64,000 nucleotides of DNA from Gemmobacter nectariphilus DSM 15620 (GTDB taxonomy: Bacteria > Pseudomonadota > Alphaproteobacteria > Rhodobacterales > Rhodobacteraceae). A program made the translations under genes and the position numbers. The stretch lies in contig NZ_AUCM01000004.1 in NCBI RefSeq assembly GCF_000429765.1, positions 1 through 64,000 of the forward strand, given 5' to 3'. The notes beneath the pieces were generated by a model. It was not told the DNA's origin. It was given only the letters and a program-made list of their open reading frames with translations, and searched no databases. Position 1 is the first letter of the stretch, and every line of letters begins with the position of its first letter. Below are positions 25,488 through 34,553 of the stretch, piece by piece.

Positions 25488-27011
25488 ATGAAACTATCGC
25501 GTCGCAGCCTGCTGCAGATTTCGGCCGCCAGCATGACGCTTGCCTTTGCCCGCCCCGTGCTGGCGCAGGCGATCAACGAGCTGGTCATTGCCTATAACGT
25601 CAACCTGCCGAGCTGGGATCCGACCACCGGCCCCAGCGCGGTGAACCCGACGCTTCAGGGCCTCTATCAGGCGGTGTTCGACCAGTATTTCCACCAGAAC
25701 CCCGACCTGTCGCAATCGCCGGGCCTGCTGACCGCCTATGGCTGGGCCGACGATCTCAAGTCGGTCTGGATGGAGGTGCGCGAGGGCGTCAAATGGCACG
25801 ATGGCAGCCCCTTCACCGCCGAGGACGTGGCCTGGAGCCTGGAGCGTCTGGGCAAGCCGGAAACCGGCAGCCCGATCCAGTTCGTCTGGTCCAACCTGTC
25901 GAACTTCAAGGTTGAGGGCAACCGCGTGACCGCCGATGCGGCGGCCTATGATGGCACGCTGTTCAAGTGGATGTACTTCCTGACCGGCTATCCGATGCCC
26001 AAGGCCTATTACGAAAAGGTCGGCGCCGAAGGCTTCGAGGCCGCGCCCATCGGCACCGGCCCCTATATGGTCGAGAAATACGAACGCAACGCCTTTGTCC
26101 GCCTCAAGGCCTTTGCCGATTACTGGGGGCCGAAGCCGGAATTCGAGACCGTGACGATCAAGTTCGTCACCGATGCCGCCAGCCGTGTGGCCGAAGTGGA
26201 ATCGGGCAACAGCCATGTCACGCTGGAAATGCCCTACGAGGAATTCGACCGGCTCAAGGCCAAGGCGGGCCTGGCCGGCGTTGCCAAGCCGGTTTCCGAT
26301 ATCGGCATGATCTTCTTCAACGACATCGACGTGATGAAGGACGAAAACGTCCGCCGCGCCGCGGTTCACGCGGTGGACAAGCAGACGATCATCAACCGGC
26401 TGCTGTCGGGCTATGGCGTGCCGCTGGATACGCTGCAAACGCCGGACTATGACGCCTATGATCCGTCGATCAAGGTGGAATACAACCCCGAGCTGGCCAA
26501 GGAGCTGCTGGCGAAATCGGGCTATTCGACCTCGAACCCGGTCAAGTTCAAGATCCAGACCACCAAGGGCTTCAAGCCCAAGGACTACGAGATGGTTCAG
26601 GCCATCGTCGGCCTGTGGCGCCGGGTGGGGATCGAGGCCGAGATCGAGGTGATCGAGATCGCCAAGCACTTTGAGCTGCGCGCCGCCGACCAGCTGGCCC
26701 CCGCCGCCTTTTACAACTGGGGCAACTCGATCGGCGATCCGGTTACCTCGACCGGCCATGCGATGTATGGGCCCTCGCCGAACTCGGTCTGGGACGGGCA
26801 GGATCTGATCGACATGATCAACCCGCTCTGGGGCGAGACCGACCCGGCCAAGGCCATTGCGGGCTGGAAGGCGGTGGACCGCTATATCGCCGAACATGCG
26901 CTGGTGCTGCCGCTGCTGCAATATGTCCAGCCGATCTTGCATGATGCCCGCGTTGTCGTGGTGCCGCATGCCTCGGGTGCGCTGCTGCCGCAGCTGATGA
27001 AGCGCGCCTGA
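25488..27011 (+). CDS. ABC importer substrate-binding protein, oligopeptide family (Tat-type signal)
   Basis: A 507-residue periplasmic binding protein of the SBP_bac_5 (oligopeptide/nickel) family. The signal peptide KLSRRSLLQISAASMTLAFA...VLAQA has a twin-arginine motif, which suggests Tat export. Family pattern: WMEVREGVKWHDGSPFTAEDVAWSLER and APIGTGPYMVEKYERN. It would deliver a ligand to the permeases that follow. The family binds peptides, opines, glycans and many other compounds; the ligand is probably the catabolic substrate of the flanking enzymes. The leader is A/C-rich with AACAGGGAA. Confidence 0.9.
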   Translation: MKLSRRSLLQISAASMTLAFARPVLAQAINELVIAYNVNLPSWDPTTGPSAVNPTLQGLYQAVFDQYFHQNPDLSQSPGLLTAYGWADDLKSVWMEVREGVKWHDGSPFTAEDVAWSLERLGKPETGSPIQFVWSNLSNFKVEGNRVTADAAAYDGTLFKWMYFLTGYPMPKAYYEKVGAEGFEAAPIGTGPYMVEKYERNAFVRLKAFADYWGPKPEFETVTIKFVTDAASRVAEVESGNSHVTLEMPYEEFDRLKAKAGLAGVAKPVSDIGMIFFNDIDVMKDENVRRAAVHAVDKQTIINRLLSGYGVPLDTLQTPDYDAYDPSIKVEYNPELAKELLAKSGYSTSNPVKFKIQTTKGFKPKDYEMVQAIVGLWRRVGIEAEIEVIEIAKHFELRAADQLAPAAFYNWGNSIGDPVTSTGHAMYGPSPNSVWDGQDLIDMINPLWGETDPAKAIAGWKAVDRYIAEHALVLPLLQYVQPILHDARVVVVPHASGALLPQLMKRA

Positions 27012-27036
27012 CAGGCCGTCGCCCGGGCGGATGGCG

Positions 27037-27091
27037 CCGGGGGGCTTTGCGCCCCCCGGACCCCCCGCAGGATATTTTTCGACAGATGAAG
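27037..27091 (+). repeat. Intergenic repeat element, copy B
   Basis: Hairpin CCGGGGGGC/GCCCCCCGG (27037-27045 with 27051-27059), a C-run, then the core AGGATATTTTTCGACAGATG. It sits 25 bases after the binding-protein stop, sense orientation, inside the ABC operon. In that position it could lower expression of the permeases relative to the binding protein. Confidence 0.65.
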
Positions 27092-27143
27092 TCCGAAAGC
27101 GGTGCCTTGGCGCGCGGTTTTCGGCTTTCGAGGGGCATTTCAG

Positions 27144-28148
27144 GTGTTGCAAAGAACACTGATGCGGCTGGCGACCACGCTGGTCACGCTGTTTGGCGTG
27201 GCGGTGATCGTCTTCGTGGTGATCCGGGTGGTGCCCGGTGATCCGATTGCAATGATGTTGCCGCCGATGGCAACGCCAGAGGATATCCAGCGGCTCAAGG
27301 CGCTGTACGGGCTCGACAAGTCGATTGCCGAGCAGTTCTTCATCTGGCTGGGGGGCGTGCTGCATGGCGATTTCGGCACCTCGATCACCATGCGCCAGCC
27401 GGTGCTGGGGCTGGTGCTGGGCCGTCTGCCGGCCACGCTGGAGCTGTCGGTGATGGCGCTGGTCATCGCGGTGATCTGGGGCGGCGCGCTGGCGCTGGCC
27501 GGGACGCGCTGGCGCGGATCCAAGGCCGAGGCGGCGATCGACGTGGGCAACGGGATGGCGCTGTCGGTGCCCGATTTCCTGTGGGGCCTGGTGCTGATCC
27601 TGTTCTTCGGGGTTCTGTGGCCGGTCTTTCATATCTCGGGCCGGGTCTCGCCCAGTCTGGAGCTGCCGTTCACCACGAACTTCTATCTGTTCGAAAGCGT
27701 GCTGCGGCTGCGGTTCGACCTGTGGGCCGACATCGTCAGCCACATGTTCATGCCCGCGCTGGCGCTGGCCTTTCCGCTGGCGGCGATCATCGCGCAGCTG
27801 CTCAAGCAGAGCCTCAAGGAAACCATGCACCTCGATTACGTCACGCTCAGCCGCACCAAGGGCTATGGCGAGAACCATGTGATCACCCGTGAGGCGCTGC
27901 CCAATGCGATCTTGCCGACGCTGACGCTGGTGGGCGTGCAGTTCACCTTCCTGATCGGCGGCACGGTGATCATCGAGCGGCTGTTTTCCTATGAGGGGCT
28001 TGGCAACATGGCCATCGACGCGGTGATCAACCGCGATCTGCCGCTGATCCAGGGCATCGTGATCCTGTTCGCGGTCATCTTCACCGGCGTCAATCTGATC
28101 GTCGATCTGCTGTATACCGTATTGAACCCGAGGTTGCGCCATGCTTGA
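27144..28148 (+). CDS. ABC importer permease (DppB-like)
   Basis: A 334-residue inner-membrane permease of the oligopeptide type with six membrane spans. The N-terminal LATTLVTLFGVAVIVFVVIRVVPGDP is diagnostic for DppB/OppB proteins, and the EAA loop is YVTLSRTKGYGENHVITREALPNAILPTLT. The GTG at 27144 is preferred because GAGGGG lies 8 bases upstream; ATG 27162 would cut into the first span. It pairs with the next gene. Confidence 0.92.
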   Translation: MLQRTLMRLATTLVTLFGVAVIVFVVIRVVPGDPIAMMLPPMATPEDIQRLKALYGLDKSIAEQFFIWLGGVLHGDFGTSITMRQPVLGLVLGRLPATLELSVMALVIAVIWGGALALAGTRWRGSKAEAAIDVGNGMALSVPDFLWGLVLILFFGVLWPVFHISGRVSPSLELPFTTNFYLFESVLRLRFDLWADIVSHMFMPALALAFPLAAIIAQLLKQSLKETMHLDYVTLSRTKGYGENHVITREALPNAILPTLTLVGVQFTFLIGGTVIIERLFSYEGLGNMAIDAVINRDLPLIQGIVILFAVIFTGVNLIVDLLYTVLNPRLRHA

Positions 28149-28992
28149 CGGACGCGGCAAGACGCGGCGCCGCGCGGGCGCAAGGTTGTGGCTGTCGGCC
28201 GGCTGGCTGGTGCTGGCGCTGGGGGCGGCGCTGCTGGCGCCCTGGATCGCGCCGCATGATCCGCTGGCGCAGGATCTGTTCGCAGGTCGAATGCCGCCGA
28301 TCTGGGTGCAGGGGGCCGACCCGCTGTATTGGCTGGGCACCGACAGTCTGGGGCGCGATGTCCTTAGCCGCATCCTGCATGGCGGGCGGGTGGCCTTTGC
28401 GGTGGCGCTGGTCGCCGGGGTGGCAACGGCCGCGCTGGGCGCGCTGCTGGGGCTGCTGGCAGGGTTCTATCGCGGCTGGGTCGATGTGCTGATCTCGCGG
28501 TTCATCGACATCTGGATGGCGTTTCCGCCGGTGCTGTTTTCCATCCTGCTGATCGCGGTGATGGGGCCGGGGCTGACCTCGATCATCATTGCCATCGTGG
28601 TGATCGACTGGACGCGCTTTGCCCGCGTCGTGCGGGCCGAGGCAATGGGGCAGGGGGCGATGGACTATGTTGCCTCGGCCCAGGTCGCCGGGCGGGGGCG
28701 GTTTTCCACCATGATCGTCGAGATCCTGCCCAATGTGCTGCCCACGATCGTCGTGCTGCTGACGCTGGAGATGGGCATCGCCGTGATCGTCGAGGCGATC
28801 CTGTCCTTTGTGAACCTGTCGATTTCCACCGACAGCCCGACCTGGGGCAGCATGATCGCCGAAGGGCGCACCTCGATCCATCAGGCGTGGTGGGTGCTGG
28901 TCTTCCCGCTGATCGCCCTGTTCCTGACCGTCCTGTCCTTTTCCCAGCTGGGCGAAGGGCTCAAGGACCGCTTTGATCCGGTGCTGAGATGA
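28141..28992 (+). CDS. ABC importer permease (DppC-like)
   Basis: A 283-residue permease. Typical DppC pattern: N-terminal span, then the periplasmic APHDPLAQDL...GTDSLGRDVLSRILHGGRVAF and the EAA loop YVASAQVAGRGRFSTMIVEILPNVLPTI. It overlaps the DppB-like gene by 8 bases and the following ATPase by ATGA, so all parts of the transporter are coupled. Confidence 0.92.
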   Translation: MLDGRGKTRRRAGARLWLSAGWLVLALGAALLAPWIAPHDPLAQDLFAGRMPPIWVQGADPLYWLGTDSLGRDVLSRILHGGRVAFAVALVAGVATAALGALLGLLAGFYRGWVDVLISRFIDIWMAFPPVLFSILLIAVMGPGLTSIIIAIVVIDWTRFARVVRAEAMGQGAMDYVASAQVAGRGRFSTMIVEILPNVLPTIVVLLTLEMGIAVIVEAILSFVNLSISTDSPTWGSMIAEGRTSIHQAWWVLVFPLIALFLTVLSFSQLGEGLKDRFDPVLR

Positions 28993-29861
28993 GCTTTCTG
29001 CGCGTTGAAAACCTGTGCGTCGATCTCAAGGGCTCGGGCGACCGGCTGCTGCGCGGCGTGTCGCTGAATGTGGGCGCGGGCGAGGTCATGGGGCTGGTGG
29101 GCGAAAGCGGTGCCGGCAAGTCGATGATCGGCAAGGCGATCCTGGGGATCTTGCCGCGTTCGGCCGGCGTGGTCGATGGCGTGATCGAACTGGACGGCGA
29201 GAACCTGCTGGCGCTGCCGCCCAAGGTGCGGCGCCAGCGGATCGGGGCCAAGGCCGCGCTGATCCCGCAAGATCCGCTGACCGCGCTGAACCCCAGTCGC
29301 CGGATCGCCCCGCAGATCACCGACCGGCTGGTCGATATTCTGGGCTGGGATCGCGCCCGCGCCAATGACCGCGCGCGCGAGATTCTGGCCGAGGTGCATA
29401 TCGCCGACCCTGACCGTGTGCTGCGATCCTATCCGCACGAGCTGTCGGGCGGGATGCGCCAGCGCATCCTGATCGCATCGGCCTTTGCGGCCGAACCCAA
29501 GCTGATCGTGGCGGATGAACCCACCACGGCGCTGGACGTGACGGTGCAAAAACAGATCCTGCGGCTGATCCGCGACATGCAGGCCCGGCATGGCACGGCG
29601 CTGTTGTTCGTCACCCACGATCTGGGGGTGGTGGCCAAGATCTGCCAGAAGATGACCGTGTTGTATGGTGGTCTGGTGGTGGAACAGACCGATGTGCATG
29701 GCTTCTTCCGGGCGCCGGCGCATCCCTACAGCCGGGCGCTGCTGGCCGCGACGCCCCGGCACGATGATCCCGCCGCCAGCCTCAACCCGGTGCCGGATGA
29801 CATCATCCAGGCGGTTCGGGCCGAGGTGGCCGCAGCAGACAGGAACTGGCGCAATGGCTGA
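28989..29861 (+). CDS. ABC importer ATPase (DppD-like)
   Basis: A 290-residue ATPase. Walker A is GESGAGKSM, the signature LSGGMRQRI, Walker B LIVADEPTTALD, and the H-loop VTHDLGVV. The Q-loop is IPQDPLTALNPSR. The C-terminus is shorter than full DppD proteins and lacks the Cys-rich oligopeptide ATPase tail seen in the second importer at 59956. Overlaps both neighbours. Confidence 0.92.
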   Translation: MSFLRVENLCVDLKGSGDRLLRGVSLNVGAGEVMGLVGESGAGKSMIGKAILGILPRSAGVVDGVIELDGENLLALPPKVRRQRIGAKAALIPQDPLTALNPSRRIAPQITDRLVDILGWDRARANDRAREILAEVHIADPDRVLRSYPHELSGGMRQRILIASAFAAEPKLIVADEPTTALDVTVQKQILRLIRDMQARHGTALLFVTHDLGVVAKICQKMTVLYGGLVVEQTDVHGFFRAPAHPYSRALLAATPRHDDPAASLNPVPDDIIQAVRAEVAAADRNWRNG

Positions 29862-30654
29862 CATCTATGACGTTCAGGGCCTGCGGCTGTCGCTGGCCGA
29901 CATGGCGCGAAAACCGCTGTTCGGCGCGGCGCCCCGGCACGAGATCCTCAAGGGCCTGACCTTCCGCATCGCGCGCGGCGAAATCGTCGGCATCGTCGGC
30001 GGTTCGGGGTCTGGCAAGTCGACGCTGGGCCGGGCGCTGCTGCGGCTGCTCGAACCCTCGGAGGGGCGGGTGCTGTTCGAAGGCACCGACATCACCCATC
30101 TGCCGGAAAGCGCGCTGCGCCCCTATCGGCGGCGGATCCAGATGATCTTTCAAGATCCGATGTCGTCCTTGAACCCGCGCCACCGCGTCGGGCAGATCAT
30201 CGCCGCGCCGCTGATGCTGCACGGGGTGGAAGGCCCGCGCGAGGCCGCCTTGCGGGCGCTCGACGAGGTCGGCCTGCCGCGCGGCTTTGCGGCGCGCTAT
30301 CCGCACGAGCTGTCGGGCGGGCAACGGCAGCGGGTCGGCATCGCCCGTGCCATCGCGCTGCGCCCCGATTTCATCCTGGCAGATGAAATCGTCTCGGGCC
30401 TCGATGTGTCCAGCCAGGCGCAGGTGCTGGCGATCCTCAAGGACCGGGTGCGCGATCTGGGGCTGACGCTGGCCTTCATCAGCCACGATCTGTCGGTGAT
30501 CCGGCGGCTCTGTGACCGGGTGATCGTGCTCTATCAGGGCCAGATCGTCGAGGATGGCCCCTGCGATCGGGTCTTTGCCGATCCGCAGGCCGACTATACC
30601 CGCGAGCTGCTGGCGGCGATCCCGGACCCCGACCCGGACAGCGACTGGTTCTAG
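29854..30654 (+). CDS. ABC importer ATPase (DppF-like)
   Basis: A 266-residue ATPase with Walker A GGSGSGKST, Q-loop FQDPMSSLNPRH, signature LSGGQRQRVGIARAIAL, Walker B FILADEIVSGLD and H-loop SHDLSV. Walker B ends in DEIVSGLD, where most relatives have DEPxSALD. It overlaps the DppD-like gene by 8 bases and closes the importer operon. Confidence 0.92.
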   Translation: MADIYDVQGLRLSLADMARKPLFGAAPRHEILKGLTFRIARGEIVGIVGGSGSGKSTLGRALLRLLEPSEGRVLFEGTDITHLPESALRPYRRRIQMIFQDPMSSLNPRHRVGQIIAAPLMLHGVEGPREAALRALDEVGLPRGFAARYPHELSGGQRQRVGIARAIALRPDFILADEIVSGLDVSSQAQVLAILKDRVRDLGLTLAFISHDLSVIRRLCDRVIVLYQGQIVEDGPCDRVFADPQADYTRELLAAIPDPDPDSDWF

Positions 30655-30699
30655 CACCGGCTGCCGGTCGCTGACACGGCGGCCGGCCCCTTTCGCCCC

Positions 30700-30752
30700 C
30701 TCGGGGGTGACTTGGCCGTCAGGCCAGGAGGGGGCCGAGGCCCCCTCTGCCC
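30700..30752 (-). repeat. Intergenic repeat element, partial copy H
   Basis: It matches copy G (37389-37442) almost base for base: a CTCGGGGGTGA start, then TTGGCCGTCAGGCCA and a GAGGGGGC/GCCCCCTC-type hairpin. The TATTT core is missing. Here the element is antisense to both neighbouring genes. The rest of the 181-bp gap (30655-30835) shows nothing else. Confidence 0.65.
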
Positions 30753-30835
30753 AGGGGCACGCTGGCCATGACACCGATGCGGTTTCGGGCCGGAATCGTC
30801 TGGCCACGGCCTGGTTTGGCGCTATGGTTCCCGCC

Positions 30836-32095
30836 ATGGACCAGACCGACCGCACCTTTCTGACCGCCCTCTTCGACGCCGCCGTCGCTGCCGCAAACCC
30901 GATGCAGGCGCTTGCCGCACATCTGCCGGAACGGCCCAAGGGGCGCACGGTCGTCGTGGGCGCCGGCAAGGGCGCGGCCCAGCTTGCCGCCGCCTTCGAG
31001 ACGCTCTGGGATGGCCCCCTCTCGGGCGTGGTCGTCACCCGTTATGGCTATGGCTGCCCGACCCGATCCATTCGCGTGCTCGAAGCCGCGCATCCGGTGC
31101 CCGATGCGGCCGGGCTGGCGGCCTCGGCTGCGCTGATGCAGGCGGTGCAAGGACTTGGCCCCGACGATCTGGTCGTGGCGCTGGTCTGCGGTGGCGGCTC
31201 GGCGCTGCTCCCGATGCCGCCCGGCAATCTGACGCTCGAGGACGAGGCAGCGCTGAACCGCGCGCTGCTCGCCTCGGGCGCGCCGATCTCGGTGATGAAC
31301 GCGATCCGCAAGCAGGTCTCGGGCATCAAGGGCGGGCGGCTGGCGCGGGCCGCGGCCCCGGCGCGGGTCGCAACGCTGGTGGTCTCGGACGTGCCGGGCG
31401 ACGATCCGGCCCAAGTGGCGTCAGGCCCCACGGTCCCCGATGCGACCAGCCGCGCGATGGCCCGTCGTCTGGTGGCCAACTGGCGCATCCAGCTTCCCCC
31501 CAGGATCGCCGAATGGCTGGCGGGCGATGCTGGCCCGGCGCCGGATCCGGCCGACCCGGTCTTTGTGCGGCATACCGTTCAGGTCATCGCCTCGGCCCGC
31601 CTGTCGCTCGAGGCCGCCGCCGCACGGGCCCAAGGCCTTGGCATCCCCGCCGCGATCCTCTCGGATGCCATCGAGGGCGAGGCGCGCGAGGTCGCCCGCG
31701 TCCATGCCGCCATCGCGCGCGAGGTTGCCAGCCGCAACCGCCCCTTTGCCCGCCCCGTGGTGATCCTGTCGGGCGGCGAAACCACCGTCACCTTGCGCGG
31801 CACAGGCAAGGGCGGGCGGAACAGCGAATTCCTGCTCGCGCTGGCCCTGGCGGCCGAGGGCACGCCCTTTGCGGCGCTGGCAGCAGATACCGACGGGATC
31901 GACGGATCGGAACAGAACGCTGGCGCCTTTGCGACCGGCACCAGCATGGCCCGCCTGCGCGCCACGGGCCGCGACCCGGCGGCACTGCTGGCGAACAACG
32001 ATGCTTGGACGGCCTTTGATGCCCTGGGCGATCTGTTCGCGCCCGGACCCACCGGCACCAATGTCAACGACTTCCGGGCCATCCTGATCCGCTGA
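30836..32095 (+). CDS. Glycerate 2-kinase, MOFRL family (TtuD/GckA-like)
   Basis: A 419-residue protein with the two-domain DUF4147 + MOFRL layout. Key segments are VVGAGKGAAQLA, CGGGSALLPMPPG, RKQVSGIKGGRLA, VSDVPGDDPAQVASGPT and, in the MOFRL part, SGGETTVTLRGTGKGGRNSEFLLALA with TDGIDGS. It phosphorylates D-glycerate at C2 with ATP, feeding glycolysis; the serine-cycle or tartrate pathway are usual settings. No strong SD precedes ATG 30836; ATG 30824 is the alternative. Convergent with the glutamine synthetase homologue. Confidence 0.9.
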   Translation: MDQTDRTFLTALFDAAVAAANPMQALAAHLPERPKGRTVVVGAGKGAAQLAAAFETLWDGPLSGVVVTRYGYGCPTRSIRVLEAAHPVPDAAGLAASAALMQAVQGLGPDDLVVALVCGGGSALLPMPPGNLTLEDEAALNRALLASGAPISVMNAIRKQVSGIKGGRLARAAAPARVATLVVSDVPGDDPAQVASGPTVPDATSRAMARRLVANWRIQLPPRIAEWLAGDAGPAPDPADPVFVRHTVQVIASARLSLEAAAARAQGLGIPAAILSDAIEGEAREVARVHAAIAREVASRNRPFARPVVILSGGETTVTLRGTGKGGRNSEFLLALALAAEGTPFAALAADTDGIDGSEQNAGAFATGTSMARLRATGRDPAALLANNDAWTAFDALGDLFAPGPTGTNVNDFRAILIR

Positions 32096-32111
32096 GCAGG
32101 GCGCGACCGGC

Positions 32112-32163
32112 TGCCCCTTCATCTGTCCAAAAATATCCCGGGGGTGCGGGGGCTGGCCCCCGC
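32112..32163 (-). repeat. Intergenic repeat element, copy C
   Basis: Read on the minus strand: hairpin GCGGGGGC/GCCCCCGC (32146-32153 with 32156-32163), then the core GGGATATTTTTGGACAGATG. It starts 22 bases after the stop of the minus-strand glutamine synthetase homologue, sense orientation. Confidence 0.65.
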
Positions 32164-32184
32164 TTCCAAGGCTCGTCACAGGGC

Positions 32185-33549
32185 TCAGACGTTCAGCAAC
32201 AGATGCTCCCGCTCCCAAGGGCTGATGACCTGCTGGAACTCCTTGTATTCGTGCCGCTTGACCGAGGCATAAAGCGCGACGAAATCCGGCCCCAGCACCT
32301 CGACCAGCGCCTCGTCCTCTTCCAGCAGGTCGATGGCATCGGACAGGTTCAGCGGCAGCTCGTCCTCGCCCATATAGGCGTTGACGGTGCATTCCGGGCG
32401 CGGCATCTGCGCCTCTTTCAGCCCCAGATAGCCGCAGGCCAGGCTGGCGGCGATTCCAAGATAGGGGTTGCAATCCATGCCCGCCAGGCGGTTTTCCACG
32501 CGCCGCGCCTCGGGGCCGGAAATCGGCACGCGCAAGCCGGTGGTGCGGTTGTCGCGGCCCCATTCCAGATTGATGGGCGCCGCGAAATCCGGGACATAGC
32601 GGCGGTAGCTGTTCACATAGGGCGCCAGCAGCGCCACCCCGGCCGGCAGGTGCCGCTGCATCCCTGAGATGAAATGCATGAAGGCAGGCGTCTCGCGCCC
32701 CTGTTCGTCGGAAAAGATGTTCCGGCCCGTCGCAATATCCACCACCGAATGGTGGATATGCATGGCGCTGCCAGGCTCGCCCTCGATGGGTTTGGCCATG
32801 AAGGTGGCGAAACAGTCATGGCGCAAGGCGGCCTCGCGGATCATCCGCTTGAAATAGAAGATATGGTCGGCCAGATCGACCGGATTGCCATGCGCGAGGT
32901 TGATTTCCACCTGACCCGCGCCGCCTTCCTGCAAGATGCCGTCGATCTCGAGGCCCATGGCCTCGGCGAAATCGTAGATGTCGTCGATCACCTTGCCGTA
33001 TTCGTCGACCGCGCTCATGGAATAGGCCTGTTTGGCGGCGGCGCGGCGGCCGGATCGGCCCATCGGCGGCATGACCGGCATGTTGGGGTCAAGGTTCGGC
33101 GCGACGAAGAAGAATTCCATCTCGGGCGCAACCACCGGGCGCCAGCCTTCGGCCGCATAGAGCGCCAGCACACGCTTGAGCACATTGCGCGGGGCGGTCG
33201 GCACCGGATCGCCGCGCTGGTCCAGCGCGTCATGGATGATCTGCAGCGTGATGTCGGCGGTCCAGGGTGCGGCGGTCGCCGTGGTGAAATCGGGAACCAG
33301 CGTCATGTCCGGTTCCTTGTATTCATCCTCGCCCTTGGGCGCATCGGCCCATTCGCCGGTGATCGTCTGGAGGAAGATCGAGGTCGGCAGGAAGAAGCTT
33401 TTCTGATGCTCGAACTTGAAGGCGGGCATCGCCTTGCCGCGGGCGACACCGGCGATGTCGGGGACGATGCATTCCACCTCGTCGAGGCGGCGGCCCGACA
33501 GATAGTCGCGGGCGGCTTCGGGCAGTTTTTCGGTCCATCCACTGGACAT
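32185..33549 (-). CDS. Glutamine synthetase family protein (gamma-glutamylamine synthetase-like)
   Basis: A 454-residue GS-fold ligase, not the assimilatory GlnA. Catalytic pieces are present: VAPEMEFFF, GGAGQVEINLAHGNP, SAMHIHHSVVD and the C-terminal RVENRLAGMDCNPYLGIAASLACG. The N-terminal DIAGVARGKAMP pattern is that of PuuA-like enzymes, which join glutamate to an amine such as putrescine or ethanolamine at the expense of ATP. ATG 33549 has AGGTGA upstream. It follows the amidotransferase by four bases and lies near a PuuB-like oxidase, which supports a gamma-glutamylated amine pathway. Confidence 0.85.
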   Translation of the reverse strand: MSSGWTEKLPEAARDYLSGRRLDEVECIVPDIAGVARGKAMPAFKFEHQKSFFLPTSIFLQTITGEWADAPKGEDEYKEPDMTLVPDFTTATAAPWTADITLQIIHDALDQRGDPVPTAPRNVLKRVLALYAAEGWRPVVAPEMEFFFVAPNLDPNMPVMPPMGRSGRRAAAKQAYSMSAVDEYGKVIDDIYDFAEAMGLEIDGILQEGGAGQVEINLAHGNPVDLADHIFYFKRMIREAALRHDCFATFMAKPIEGEPGSAMHIHHSVVDIATGRNIFSDEQGRETPAFMHFISGMQRHLPAGVALLAPYVNSYRRYVPDFAAPINLEWGRDNRTTGLRVPISGPEARRVENRLAGMDCNPYLGIAASLACGYLGLKEAQMPRPECTVNAYMGEDELPLNLSDAIDLLEEDEALVEVLGPDFVALYASVKRHEYKEFQQVISPWEREHLLLNV

Positions 33550-33553
33550 GGGG

Positions 33554-34243
33554 TCACCTGTTCTGACTGCGCGGCGCCTTGAAGAAGGCGGCGATGCGCG
33601 CGGCAATGGTCTTGTCGTCAAGCGGCTCGTCAAGGCGGGTGCGGGCGTCTTGCAGCAGCGCCTCTGGCACGATGCCGGGGCCGCGCTTTTCCATCAGCCC
33701 CTGCAGGAAGCTGCTGGAGAATTCGGGGTGCGCCTGCACGGTAAAGGCGCGATCATCATAGACCAGCGCGGCATTGGTGCAAAAGGGACTGGTTGCCGCC
33801 ACCTGGGCGCCAGGCGGGGCCTTGGTCACCTGATCCTGGTGCCAGGCGTTCAGGCGGACCTTCTGGCCGCCGAAATCGTAGTCCTGCGGGCCGACCGACC
33901 AGCCGCCGGCGAATTTCTCCACCGTGCCGCCAAGGGCCTGGGCGATGATCTGGTGGCCAAAGCAGATGCCCACCATCGGCACATGTTCGGCGTAGGCCTT
34001 GCGGATGAACTCTTCGAGTGGGCGGATGAAGGGGTGATCCTCATAGGCGCCATGGCGCGAGCCGGTCAGCAGCCAGCCGTCGCAGTCATGCACATCGGCA
34101 GGGAACTGCATGTCGACGACCGCATAGTCGCGGAAGGTGAAGCCCTGATCCGCGAGCAGCTTGCGGAACATGTCAGGATAGGTGCCGGACTGCGCGACCA
34201 GGGATTCGGGCGCGTGGCCGGTTTGCAAGATGCCGATCAGCAT
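33554..34243 (-). CDS. Class I glutamine amidotransferase-like protein
   Basis: A 229-residue GATase1 domain protein. Nucleophile motif GICFGHQI with Cys near residue 92, and AHPEF supplying His and Glu near residue 176. In GuaA-like stand-alone forms this triad hydrolyses gamma-glutamyl amides. Next to a gamma-glutamyl ligase it may release glutamate from a gamma-glutamyl intermediate, the job of PuuD in the E. coli pathway, though PuuD is of a related but distinct subgroup. ATG 34243 is preceded by GAGAG; an upstream start has no SD. Confidence 0.85.
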   Translation of the reverse strand: MLIGILQTGHAPESLVAQSGTYPDMFRKLLADQGFTFRDYAVVDMQFPADVHDCDGWLLTGSRHGAYEDHPFIRPLEEFIRKAYAEHVPMVGICFGHQIIAQALGGTVEKFAGGWSVGPQDYDFGGQKVRLNAWHQDQVTKAPPGAQVAATSPFCTNAALVYDDRAFTVQAHPEFSSSFLQGLMEKRGPGIVPEALLQDARTRLDEPLDDKTIAARIAAFFKAPRSQNR

Positions 34244-34553
34244 GGAACTCTCGGATGACCAATGCCCCATGGTAGACCCGGGGACGGGGGGCGGGCAAGG
34301 GGGGCTCCCGCACCCCTTCACCGGCCCTGACGGGCCGGCAAAGGGCCTTGGGCCGGGCGCCGCTGGCGCGGCGTGCGCTTTTGACATGGCGCCGGGTCTG
34401 GTGGTTGGTGGCGGATGCCTCCGGCGGGGGTATTTGGGGAAGGTGATGGGGGGCGCCGGTCCTGGCGGTTGGCGCAGCCCGCCATGGCTGTGCCGGGGAT
34501 TTCCCGCAGCGGGGCAAGCGGGTAGAACTGGCAGCAGACTGGGGGAGCTGTTG
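34244..34553. other. 310-bp divergent gap holding repeat copy D
   Basis: It separates the minus-strand amidotransferase from the plus-strand oxidase. No gene or clear promoter is visible. From 34348 it is taken up by a repeat copy, listed separately. Upstream of that is a GGCC-rich inverted repeat (CCGGCCC-TGAC-GGGCCGG, 34321-34338). Confidence 0.5.
34348..34446 (+). repeat. 99-bp intergenic repeat, copy D
   Basis: Starts TTGGGCCGGGCGCCGCTGGC, with hairpin GCCGC/GCGGC, then a 43-base less conserved middle, then GCCTCCGGCGGGGGTATTTG and GGGAAGGTGA. Copy E at 37175-37273 has the same ends and exactly the same length. This is the only copy that does not follow a stop codon in the sense direction. 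Confidence 0.7.

Noticed and set aside
25494-28373. 959-codon open frame on the minus strand opposite the first importer
   Set aside because: It crosses two real genes and an intergenic repeat, has no family similarity, and reflects high GC at third positions.
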